From Aureispira sp045105775 (lineage in GTDB: Bacteria > Bacteroidota > Bacteroidia > Chitinophagales > Saprospiraceae), in the NCBI GenBank assembly GCA_045105775.1, contig JBGCDW010000066.1, forward strand, positions 1-13,346: a stretch of 13,346 nt of DNA. The letters run 5' to 3'. The first letter of the stretch is position 1; each line of letters opens with the position of its first letter. Of the stretch, positions 6,826 to 13,343 are shown one piece after another. Position numbers and translations under genes: made by a program. Under the pieces are notes generated by a model, which saw only the letters and a list, made by a program, of their open reading frames with translations, was not told the DNA's origin and did no database searches.

Positions 6826-9387
6826 TTAATAACCAGGCCCTGTTCTTAAATCAGAAGGAATTGCTCTGAAGTAGTTGTAGTTAAACTCTAAGTCGGCAGA
6901 ACTTTTTGTCCATTTTTCGTCCAATTCTTTCAAATCATCGTGCAATTGCTCAAAAATTGGAGTCATACCCTCTTTATACTTAGGCTCCAATCCATCTAGC
7001 AGGTAAACAAATTTTTCGTCGTCCTTACCATACAACAAGGTAAACCTAGCACAAGCAGTTGCCAAAGCAACCCCCATCAATGACCTCCATTCATCCACCC
7101 CTGGCGTTCCTCCATCCTTAGGAATTTGAGAACTACTGATTCTAGGATCCAAGGCAGAGTTGATACCCGTTGTTCCATATACTTGGTGACGTACTACCAA
7201 GTGGTGAATGGTATCAGAAGCCCATCTAGACAACCCTTTTACAGTTTTGAAATCATCGTATCGCTCTGGCATTCCATTGAGGAATACCTCTTTCATACCA
7301 CGTGCCATATCTTGGATATACTTATCGTCAGCAACAGCTTGGTCGCTACCGTTATACACTACGTTCATGATGTTATCGGTGTATTTTCTCCAGACTTTGG
7401 CATATTCCAATTCCCAGTTAATACAAGCACCAGGAAGTAATTTGCCATCTTCCATGGTCATGATTTCTTCTCTATACTCAAAATCTTCATCCTCTGCATA
7501 GGTGAATCTATGATACTGATCATTAAGATGCTGCACCAAACTATCGTGTGTTGTTGCAAAAACTTGAGAAAATACGGCTCCTTCTTGTACCAAGTGCTCT
7601 GTAGTCAATTCCTCGGCCAACTCATGCGAGAATAAGTGCAAGTACATAAATGTTCGAATGGGGTGTGCATACTGTCCTTGTGCATCAAAAGCATTGTGTA
7701 AGACCACCTCCAATAAATTGTAGGTCATGTGAATATCCGCCAAGTGCTTACCACTAATGACTTGATAATACATAGAAGCGATCACCATACTTTCGGCATG
7801 TCTAAAGGTAGCATTCATAGGATTTGGAAGCACTTCCTCATCGGTGTGTGGTGCAACGACAGACGTTAGTTCTAATCGTTTAGTCTTGCTATTGACCTTA
7901 AAATAAGCCTTACCACCATACGATTCATAATCTGCTTTGGTATCGTATTTTTCTAAAAACCGAAAATCGATCACCAAGTGACCTGGTTTATCCGCCGCCT
8001 TCTTTAAGAATGGGTTGGCTACCCCAAACTCTGCTAAATAAGCAAACAATTGTCCTTTTTTGTAGGCATCAATTACAGGTGGAGGGGTAACTTTGAATTT
8101 AGGTACAGGTAGGCTTAAGTCGAAAAGTGTTTTGGTGTAAATGTTTGGATAAATATCGCTTCCATCACTCCATACATTCATTCTTACCTTATCCTTCAAC
8201 GGAATATTGACATTGGCTTGTGGCAAGAAATGATCGAGCAAGGCAATGATTTTAAATCCATTCTTAGCTTTCTTCACCAAATCACCAAACGCAGTTACGT
8301 TGCCTTCTAATTTAGTGACTGATGGAATAGCCAATGCCTGTGGCAAAAATTCAGGGTGATTTTGGTAATAAGGTGCTAAAGTAGAAGGCTCTGGCCCTTT
8401 GCCTACGCCTTGCCCCTGATCTGTATTTCCGTACAATTCAGTCAAGTTCTTTGGATTGGGGAATCGCTTGGCACTAATCAACAAGAAGTACTGCAACGAC
8501 CAAATAGTATTGCTGATTTTTGATCGTAGAACATTGTAGGTTTTGGGTGCAACTCTCATAGCAAAGACAATTCCTGCCAAACAAGCCACCACTAAGCCCC
8601 ATTTGAGCAATACATGATCTGCCCAGTTAATAGTCAATTTTGCAACTAAGGCGGCATCTACTTTTAGTGCTTCTTCTAATGCAAAAAACAACAACGCTCC
8701 AGATAATGTACTCAGTACGTGAAATCCTGTACTTTTTAGAGGAGTAGAAGTACCTATGACAAATGCAGTTCCTTGTGTCACCCCTTGCAAAATCAAAAAT
8801 ACCCCTACCATGCACATAGATGTATTAAACAAACCCGATGTCGCAATGATAATAATCTGAACTAATTGTATGCCCAAAATAATCAAAGGTACTACAGCAT
8901 TAGGTGGTCCCAAGTACAAGATCGTTCCCAATGCAAAAGCAGCAAAACCTACCAGCAAAAGAATAGCCATTCTCAAACTATCGTCTAATCCTACAAAAGA
9001 ACAAACGTAGAAAAAGATCGTGGCTACTACAGGTGCAATATTTAGAAATCTAATCATTTGAATCTTAGTAGTACCTGGTGTTCTCATCATCTGAAAAGGA
9101 GATCCTGTTACTAAAACATAAGACTCTAATAATGCTCCTACTGCTCCGCCAAACACGGTAAATAAGAAGGGCAAAGTGATCCACAAGGCTTGTTCCTTGA
9201 TTTGCAAGTAAAAGTAAACGGCTGTTCCTGATAATAAGACCAAACTAAGAATAGACAAAATAGATGGAAAAACAGGAAAGGTAGGGAGTGTCGGAATTTT
9301 GAACTTAACGTCTTCAAAATTTTTGTTTTCAATCAGAGGCTCATACTCTGGCGATGCAGCTCCTGATTGGTTGGTTGGATTACTCAT
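6826..9387 (-). CDS. Polytopic membrane protein fused to a lipoxygenase-like C-terminal domain
   Basis: 853 residues in two halves. Residues about 41-280 contain about eight hydrophobic helices (roughly 41-63, 68-93, 114-133, 138-160, 164-185, 188-212, 220-242, 260-280). Residues about 300-853 are soluble and, at about 550 residues, the size of a lipoxygenase catalytic domain. I see HLVIDFRFLEKY (470-481, like the xxxLDYxxL strand), HLADIH (His548, His553, the H-x4-H metal pair), HPIRTFMYLH (575-584, like HPIxxLLxPH), a second His cluster TIHHLVVRHQVYG (726-738) and a terminal YFRAIP (839-844, like FRGIP). Lipoxygenases add O2 to polyunsaturated fatty acids at a non-heme iron. Odd points: the position matching Asn694 of soybean LOX-1 appears to be Arg733 or Val732, with His734 nearby, and the C-terminus runs past the Ile-ligand position to GPGY. 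It could be an active variant or a metal-binding relative. The domain call comes from motif reading only. Confidence 0.72.
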   Translation of the reverse strand: MSNPTNQSGAASPEYEPLIENKNFEDVKFKIPTLPTFPVFPSILSILSLVLLSGTAVYFYLQIKEQALWITLPFLFTVFGGAVGALLESYVLVTGSPFQMMRTPGTTKIQMIRFLNIAPVVATIFFYVCSFVGLDDSLRMAILLLVGFAAFALGTILYLGPPNAVVPLIILGIQLVQIIIIATSGLFNTSMCMVGVFLILQGVTQGTAFVIGTSTPLKSTGFHVLSTLSGALLFFALEEALKVDAALVAKLTINWADHVLLKWGLVVACLAGIVFAMRVAPKTYNVLRSKISNTIWSLQYFLLISAKRFPNPKNLTELYGNTDQGQGVGKGPEPSTLAPYYQNHPEFLPQALAIPSVTKLEGNVTAFGDLVKKAKNGFKIIALLDHFLPQANVNIPLKDKVRMNVWSDGSDIYPNIYTKTLFDLSLPVPKFKVTPPPVIDAYKKGQLFAYLAEFGVANPFLKKAADKPGHLVIDFRFLEKYDTKADYESYGGKAYFKVNSKTKRLELTSVVAPHTDEEVLPNPMNATFRHAESMVIASMYYQVISGKHLADIHMTYNLLEVVLHNAFDAQGQYAHPIRTFMYLHLFSHELAEELTTEHLVQEGAVFSQVFATTHDSLVQHLNDQYHRFTYAEDEDFEYREEIMTMEDGKLLPGACINWELEYAKVWRKYTDNIMNVVYNGSDQAVADDKYIQDMARGMKEVFLNGMPERYDDFKTVKGLSRWASDTIHHLVVRHQVYGTTGINSALDPRISSSQIPKDGGTPGVDEWRSLMGVALATACARFTLLYGKDDEKFVYLLDGLEPKYKEGMTPIFEQLHDDLKELDEKWTKSSADLEFNYNYFRAIPSDLRTGPGY

Positions 9388-9774
9388 GATTTTTGTTTGA
9401 AAATTGAACAGGTTATTAGATAACTATTTTACTACAACCTGCTTAACTCTATCCACCAATAGTGGGGACGAGTTGGAATGTTGATACACTCATAAACTTA
9501 CAAAATATCATAAATATTTTTACAAAAGGTTTGTATAACCAGCTACATTGGTATATATTTAGTACAAGTACATATAGCCAAATATTGCAAAATAATAGCA
9601 TTTCAAAAAAACACAACAACAAAAAACACTTTAACTTTCTAAAAATCAACATCTTAAACACTTCCCCCTCTAAAAAAACAATTATTTAGGTCTGCTTGGT
9701 TAACGGTCATGTAATTATTTACCTACCTGAAAAACAGGTATTTAATTTATTCCTACACCAATCACTTTTATCTC
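9388..9774. promoter_or_regulatory. Divergent intergenic region between the lipoxygenase-like and recombinase genes
   Basis: This 387-bp, A-rich stretch has the start codons of both neighbours pointing outward, so it must hold both promoters. I found no exact TAnnTTTG on either strand. Visible dyads are GTTAT-TAG-ATAAC (9412-9424, in the lipoxygenase-like leader), CAGGTT/AACCTG (9409-9414 with 9436-9441), a loose GTAC-AA-GTAC dyad near 9561-9570, and TACCTG-AAAAA-CAGGTA (9724-9740, 35 bp before the recombinase start). AATTATTTA is repeated at 9680-9688 and 9713-9721. Short ORFs in the region are A/T-driven and unconvincing. Confidence 0.5.
9724..9740 (+). promoter_or_regulatory. Small perfect dyad upstream of the recombinase (operator or leader hairpin candidate)
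   Basis: TACCTG and CAGGTA are perfect 6-bp reverse complements around an AAAAA loop, ending 34 bp before the recombinase ATG. The position suits an operator or a leader hairpin. The same CAGGT/ACCTG half-sites occur at the opposite end of the divergent region. Confidence 0.3.
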
Positions 9775-10614
9775 ATGCCCTCCTCGTCTACCAAACAACA
9801 AATAGAAGCATTTCGCAATCTATTGATTCAGAAAAATTATGCCCCCAATACTATTAAGAGTTATTCGTCTGTTTTGAATACTTTTTTCAATGATCAAAAA
9901 TTAGATGCCCAAGAAATTAATACACAAATCATTCAAGCCTATATTCACAAAAAAATAATTGTAGAGGAACTCTCTATTTCCTCACAAAAGCAGATTATAG
10001 GAGCTATTAATTTATTTTATAAGGAGTTGCACAACAAACACATAGATATTGATTATCTATACCCTTATAGAAAACAACAACTCCCTATTATTTTTTCACA
10101 AGAGGAGGTTCAAAAACTTTTGGATTGTTTAAAAAACATAAAACACAAAGCTGTACTCACTTGTATTTATAGTGCAGGTTTGCGGGTTAGTGAAGTTGTA
10201 CGCTTAAAAATAGATGATATCACGCCTTCTCAAATGACCATTAATATCCAAGGAATAAAGGGATATAAAGATAGGGAAGTAATGCTTTCAGAGAAGCTCT
10301 TAATTTTACTAAAAAATTATTACAAGATTTATCAGCCCCAATATTGGCTGTTTGAAGGCCCGCAAGGCAACCCATACACCACCACAAGTATTCAGAAGGT
10401 ATTTAGGAAAGCTCTTCAAAAGGCCAACATCTCTAAAAAAGCAAGCGTACAAACTTTAAGGCATAGTTTTGCTACTCATTTGCTAGAACAGGGAATTGAC
10501 ATACGTCATGTACAAGAGTTTTTGGGGCATAATTCTATCAAAACTACCCAGCGCTATATACACTTAGCCAATACTTCTAAGAGCGTTATAAAAAGTCCTC
10601 TAGATACCTTTTAG
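9775..10614 (+). CDS. Tyrosine recombinase / site-specific integrase (orphan, XerD-like)
   Basis: A 279-residue DNA strand-exchange enzyme. Residues about 7-90 are the SAM-like core-binding domain and about 105-275 the catalytic domain. Catalytic residues are Arg137 (GLRVSE), Lys162 (IKGYK), Arg229 in LRHSFATHLLEQG, His252 in LGHNS, and the nucleophile Tyr261 (RYIHL). The first His of the HxxR box is replaced by Gln226 (QTLR), an uncommon change. The arrangement resembles XerC/XerD and integron-type integrases, but it is shorter than the usual host XerC/D (about 300 residues) and sits in no cell-division or phage context. The coding sequence is visibly richer in A and Lys codons than anmK downstream, compatible with horizontal acquisition. 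The next gene starts 29 bp after the stop, so it may lead a short operon. Confidence 0.93.
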   Translation: MPSSSTKQQIEAFRNLLIQKNYAPNTIKSYSSVLNTFFNDQKLDAQEINTQIIQAYIHKKIIVEELSISSQKQIIGAINLFYKELHNKHIDIDYLYPYRKQQLPIIFSQEEVQKLLDCLKNIKHKAVLTCIYSAGLRVSEVVRLKIDDITPSQMTINIQGIKGYKDREVMLSEKLLILLKNYYKIYQPQYWLFEGPQGNPYTTTSIQKVFRKALQKANISKKASVQTLRHSFATHLLEQGIDIRHVQEFLGHNSIKTTQRYIHLANTSKSVIKSPLDTF

Positions 10615-10643
10615 TTCTATCTTTTTTCACTTGCAGTAATCTT

Positions 10644-11081
10644 ATGAAGATGTCTATCACTAATTACTTGTATAAATTGCTGCCTATATGGCTATTAACA
10701 GGAATATTGTTGAGTGTATCTGTCCCCTGTATGGGAGCCGTCATACCTCCTCCCGCCAAAGCGAACAAACAAAAAAAAGCAGTTGTACACCAGCAAAAAA
10801 GAACACGTCTCTCGTTTAAGCAGCCTGCTTATTATCACAAAAAACCACTAGATTACAGACAGCCCCAAAAGGCTCCTAATAAAATAGTATGCGAAGGCCC
10901 CGATATGGGAGAAACTATTGGTATACTCTTGCTAATTTTGCTTGCTTGGGCGGTTCCTACAGGTATTTTAGTACTATTGGGTCTTCTTTTAGGCATTACT
11001 TGGCTTTGGATTTTGGGTTTGGTATTGTTCCTTATTCCTGTGGTTTTTGGTATACTTTTGATTATTATTGCGCTTTCTTAG
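10644..11081 (+). CDS. Small secreted/membrane protein, basic linker plus two TM helices (paralog of 5276-5707)
   Basis: A 145-residue protein of unknown function. It has a signal peptide (about 1-32, ending VPCMGA), a basic Pro/Lys/Gln-rich segment (about 35-80), and two hydrophobic helices (about 91-116 and 119-143) with WLWILG at 120-125. It lines up with the protein at 5276-5707 across both helices (IGxLLL, LGL, WLWILG, VL and a Pro at matching positions), while the basic linkers differ in sequence but keep their charge. Cys29 is preceded by Pro, a poor lipobox, so a lipoprotein is unlikely. It lies 29 bp after the recombinase and 18 bp before anmK, so all three may share a transcript. 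The link to peptidoglycan recycling through anmK is only positional. Confidence 0.8.
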   Translation: MKMSITNYLYKLLPIWLLTGILLSVSVPCMGAVIPPPAKANKQKKAVVHQQKRTRLSFKQPAYYHKKPLDYRQPQKAPNKIVCEGPDMGETIGILLLILLAWAVPTGILVLLGLLLGITWLWILGLVLFLIPVVFGILLIIIALS

Positions 11082-11099
11082 ATTTTCATTTTTAAACGT

Positions 11100-12209
11100 A
11101 TGGTATATCATATTTTGGGCCTGATGTCGGGCAGCTCTTTAGATGGTTTGGATTTGGCTTATTGTCGTTTGGAATGGACGAATGGCGCGGTAATAGATTG
11201 GGAAATCCTAAAAGCGGATACCATGCCTTTTTCTGCACTTTGGCAGCGACGACTGGCCAATTTGCCCCAGCAAGATGCCTTGATTTTTGCCAAAACGCAT
11301 ACTTACTTTGGGCACTACATGGCCGAATTGGTTCAAACATTCTTAAAACAACATCAAATTAGCGAGTTAGATGCCATTGCCTCTCATGGGCATACTATTT
11401 TTCACGACCCTAGCCGTCGCCTAACAGTACAGATTGGAGATGGTGCAGCACTAGCAGCTCAAACAGGCTACACTACAATTTGTGATTTTAGGACACAAGA
11501 TGTTGCACTCAATGGAGAAGGAGCACCTTTGGCTCCTTTGGTAGAGCAGCACTTGCTGGGAGGCTATGACTTTTATTTAAACTTGGGAGGGATTGCCAAT
11601 GTTTCTGCACCTGTTGACCATAAATGGATAGCATTTGATTGTTGCCCTGCCAATCAGGTACTCAATGGATTGGCAGCAGAGTTGGGTGCTTCTTATGATA
11701 ATGCAGGAGCGTGGGCGCGATCAGGCCAAGTATTGCCCGAACTCTTGACACAAGCAGCACAGTTTGATTTTTATCATCAATCTTATCCCAAATCATTGGG
11801 CAATAGTTGGATTAAGCAAGAAGTGCTCCCGCTCTACAAAGCTGCAAAGGGCAATTGGCAAGACAAACTAGCTACGGCCTGCGAACATACAGCGATTTGT
11901 ATTGCCAACTCTCTGCAACAAATCATAGAGCAAGAACAGCTCCCTAAGGATCAACCTTTTCGAGTCTTGACTACCGGTGGTGGTGTGTTTAACCACTATC
12001 TTATGGAGAGTATTCAGGCTTATTGCGAGCGTCTTTATCCCATAGAACTCTATTGTCCTTCCGAAGAACTCATCTGCTACAAAGAGGCGTTATTGATGGC
12101 CTTACTAGGAGTATTGCGCCTTGAGAAACAACCCAACAGCTTGGCTTCGGTCACTGGTGCAGAGCGAGATACCATTAATGGAGCCATTTATTATGGTGCT
12201 AAATCTTAG
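11100..12209 (+). CDS. anmK: Anhydro-N-acetylmuramic acid kinase
   Basis: This 369-residue cytoplasmic kinase opens the 1,6-anhydro ring of anhydro-MurNAc and phosphorylates it with ATP to give MurNAc-6-phosphate during peptidoglycan recycling. Motifs appear in the expected order: the first phosphate loop LMSGSSLDGLD (8-18), SHGHTIFHD (95-103), IGDGAAL (112-118), DFRTQDVALNGEGAP (129-143, holding the candidate catalytic Asp), LNLGGIANV (160-168), FDCCPAN (179-185), and the second nucleotide loop TTGGGVFNHYL (291-301). The length is normal for the family (about 360-390). The Bacteroidota form with MSGSSLDGLD replaces the proteobacterial MSGTSxDGxD. The ATG at 11100 opens directly with the conserved strand. 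It follows a small membrane-protein gene by 18 bp, and its last 11 bp overlap the end of the converging TonB-domain gene. Confidence 0.97.
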   Translation: MVYHILGLMSGSSLDGLDLAYCRLEWTNGAVIDWEILKADTMPFSALWQRRLANLPQQDALIFAKTHTYFGHYMAELVQTFLKQHQISELDAIASHGHTIFHDPSRRLTVQIGDGAALAAQTGYTTICDFRTQDVALNGEGAPLAPLVEQHLLGGYDFYLNLGGIANVSAPVDHKWIAFDCCPANQVLNGLAAELGASYDNAGAWARSGQVLPELLTQAAQFDFYHQSYPKSLGNSWIKQEVLPLYKAAKGNWQDKLATACEHTAICIANSLQQIIEQEQLPKDQPFRVLTTGGGVFNHYLMESIQAYCERLYPIELYCPSEELICYKEALLMALLGVLRLEKQPNSLASVTGAERDTINGAIYYGAKS

Positions 12210-12669
12210 TTTCAGAATCGTCGAGTTGAAAACGAACAGGTAAGCTGTACAATACATTTACTTTTTGTCCACGGTATAGACCAGGTTTCCATCGTTTATT
12301 CCTTTTGTTCATTAATTCCATTACTCGAACCGCTTCTTGCCCCATTCCATAACCTGAGTCTTTTAAAATTTTGATATCATCTATTTTTCCGTTGTAAGTA
12401 ACCACAAAACTTACTATAACTTTTCCTTCTTTCCCTTTCATTAGGGCTTCTTCGGGATAGTTGATATTGCCATAAATAAATTTCAGCAACTTCTTGTCGG
12501 CACAAGCCTTTTTTTCTCGATCTGTTCCTGTCATAAATTCACAGCCAGGAAATCGAGGCATGGCATCTAAAACTATAGGTCTATCGCCCTGTGCATAAAT
12601 AAGAAATGTATTCAACAACAAGAAGCAACACAAGAATGATGTTACGAAGAGTCTATGTATATAATTCAT
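12199..12669 (-). CDS. Secreted protein with TonB C-terminal domain
   Basis: A 156-residue protein: an N-terminal hydrophobic segment (7-25) ending in YAQG that reads as a cleavable signal peptide, a short region with FPGCE (Cys43) and a second cysteine (Cys56), then a TonB_C domain (about 63-150). The domain shows YPEEA (71-75), GKVIVSFVV, NGKIDDIKI, GMGQEAVRVM and RWKPG (126-130), ending LPVRF. Classical TonB links ExbB/ExbD to outer-membrane receptors and has a membrane anchor and long Pro-rich spacer; neither spacer nor clear anchor exists here, so the role may be periplasmic and different. Two cysteines could form a disulfide. Its 3' end overlaps anmK by 11 bp on the other strand. A related damaged copy lies just upstream, so the pair probably arose by tandem duplication. 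Confidence 0.88.
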   Translation of the reverse strand: MNYIHRLFVTSFLCCFLLLNTFLIYAQGDRPIVLDAMPRFPGCEFMTGTDREKKACADKKLLKFIYGNINYPEEALMKGKEGKVIVSFVVTYNGKIDDIKILKDSGYGMGQEAVRVMELMNKRNKRWKPGLYRGQKVNVLYSLPVRFQLDDSETKI

Positions 12670-12756
12670 AGCTGAGTGAATCTACTACAGTGTAACAAAA
12701 ATCATCGCCTATTTGAAGCGATTCTTACGGGCACCTGTTTACATAAACTAGTGCTA

Positions 12757-12782
12757 AAGTTGATTGTCAGATAGATCAACTT
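12757..12782. repeat. 8-bp inverted repeat in the gap between the two TonB-domain genes
   Basis: AAGTTGAT (12757-12764) and ATCAACTT (12775-12782) are perfect reverse complements with a 10-nt loop. On the + strand GTTTTA follows. It is too weak and badly placed to be a confident terminator of the minus-strand gene ending at 12957. The rest of this 287-bp gap (12670-12956) shows nothing else I can interpret. Confidence 0.35.
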
Positions 12783-12956
12783 GTTTTATGAGGGTCTTTG
12801 AGCTCACCTGTGGCTGGATTCGACAGAGGCTTAGTTCACTTTAATAAACGAGTGTACCCTTATTTTTATTATTCTGTATGGCATTAATTATTTTATTTGA
12901 ATCACTAATTTACCACTCTTATTTCACTATACCCTAATAGACAGTTCTGTTTCTAG

Positions 12957-13223
12957 TTATTCTTTTATGTCCCTTAATCGAAAGCGAATAGGCAAATTAA
13001 ATCGAACTTCAACAACCTTACCCATTTGAAGACCTGGTGTCCAAGGTTCAGGTAAGTCATTCATAGCTGTTACGATTCTTATAGCCTCTTCGCCTATTCC
13101 TCCCCCTGGGTTTCTGATTGCTTTGGCATCCCTTATCCGACCTTGTTTGTCTATTATAAAACTCACTACAACCATACCCTCTATACCCTTTTCTTTTGCT
13201 TCTTTGGGGTATTTAAGTAGTCT
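12957..13223 (-). pseudogene. C-terminal remnant of a TonB-domain protein gene
   Basis: The open frame on the minus strand runs from an in-frame TAA (13224-13226) to the stop at 12957-12959. It encodes most of a TonB_C domain: YPKEAKEKGIEG, MVVVSFII, GRIRDAKAIRNPG, GIGEEAIRIV, PWTPG and NLPIRFRL, closely parallel to the intact protein at 12199-12669. No signal peptide, FPGC segment or plausible start precedes it; the first internal ATG (13175) lies in the middle of the domain. The break is at LLKYP. Either an upstream part was lost where a 102-bp palindrome (13242-13343) now sits, or one base was lost: in the neighbouring frame the codons just upstream read LFKDYL, which would join KYPKEA after adding one A in the AAA at 13212-13214. 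A sequencing error is also possible. Confidence 0.7.
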
Positions 13224-13241
13224 TTAAAAAGTTCCCGTACT

Positions 13242-13343
13242 AAAAAATGGTTCTTTTGCCCTAGCTCGGCGTTGAAAATACGCGCTGTAGCCCGCTACAG
13301 CTTTGTTTTTCGCCTTGATCTAGCACAAAATCTTCCTTTTTTT
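13242..13343. repeat. 102-bp imperfect palindrome (MITE-like or REP-like element)
   Basis: Paired blocks are arranged around one centre (13292/13293): GCTGTAGC (13284-13291) with GCTACAGC (13294-13301), GGCG (13268-13271) with CGCC (13311-13314), CTAG (13261-13264) with CTAG (13320-13323), TTTTG (13254-13258) with CAAAA (13326-13330), and A6 (13242-13247) with T7 (13337-13343). Nearly all block pairs share that centre to within a base or two, so this is one long cruciform-capable unit. It is GC-richer at the core than its surroundings and abuts the broken TonB-domain gene. No transposase is visible before the window ends three bases later, so a longer element cannot be excluded. Confidence 0.65.

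Noticed and set aside
7126..7501. Two + strand ORFs opposite the lipoxygenase-like domain
   Set aside because: They overlap each other in different frames and lie opposite conserved coding sequence; no motif supports them.
9449..9689. Short overlapping ORFs on both strands in the divergent region (9449-9661 minus, 9462-9689 plus)
   Set aside because: Low-complexity A/T-driven translations rich in Lys/Asn/Ile or Phe/Cys/Leu, overlapping each other on opposite strands, with no recognisable motif; they are better explained as promoter-region sequence.
9775..10614. Calling the recombinase XerC or XerD
   Set aside because: It is shorter than host Xer proteins, has Gln for the HxxR His, and no dif-like site or Xer-type neighbours are visible.
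10602..10627. Terminator directly behind the recombinase
   Set aside because: AGATA/TATCT gives only a 5-bp A/T stem before the T-run; too weak, and the close spacing to the next gene favours cotranscription.
10644..11081. Lipoprotein signal in the second small membrane protein
   Set aside because: The cysteine is preceded by Pro and Val-Ser-Val, which does not fit a lipobox; an ordinary signal peptide is more likely.
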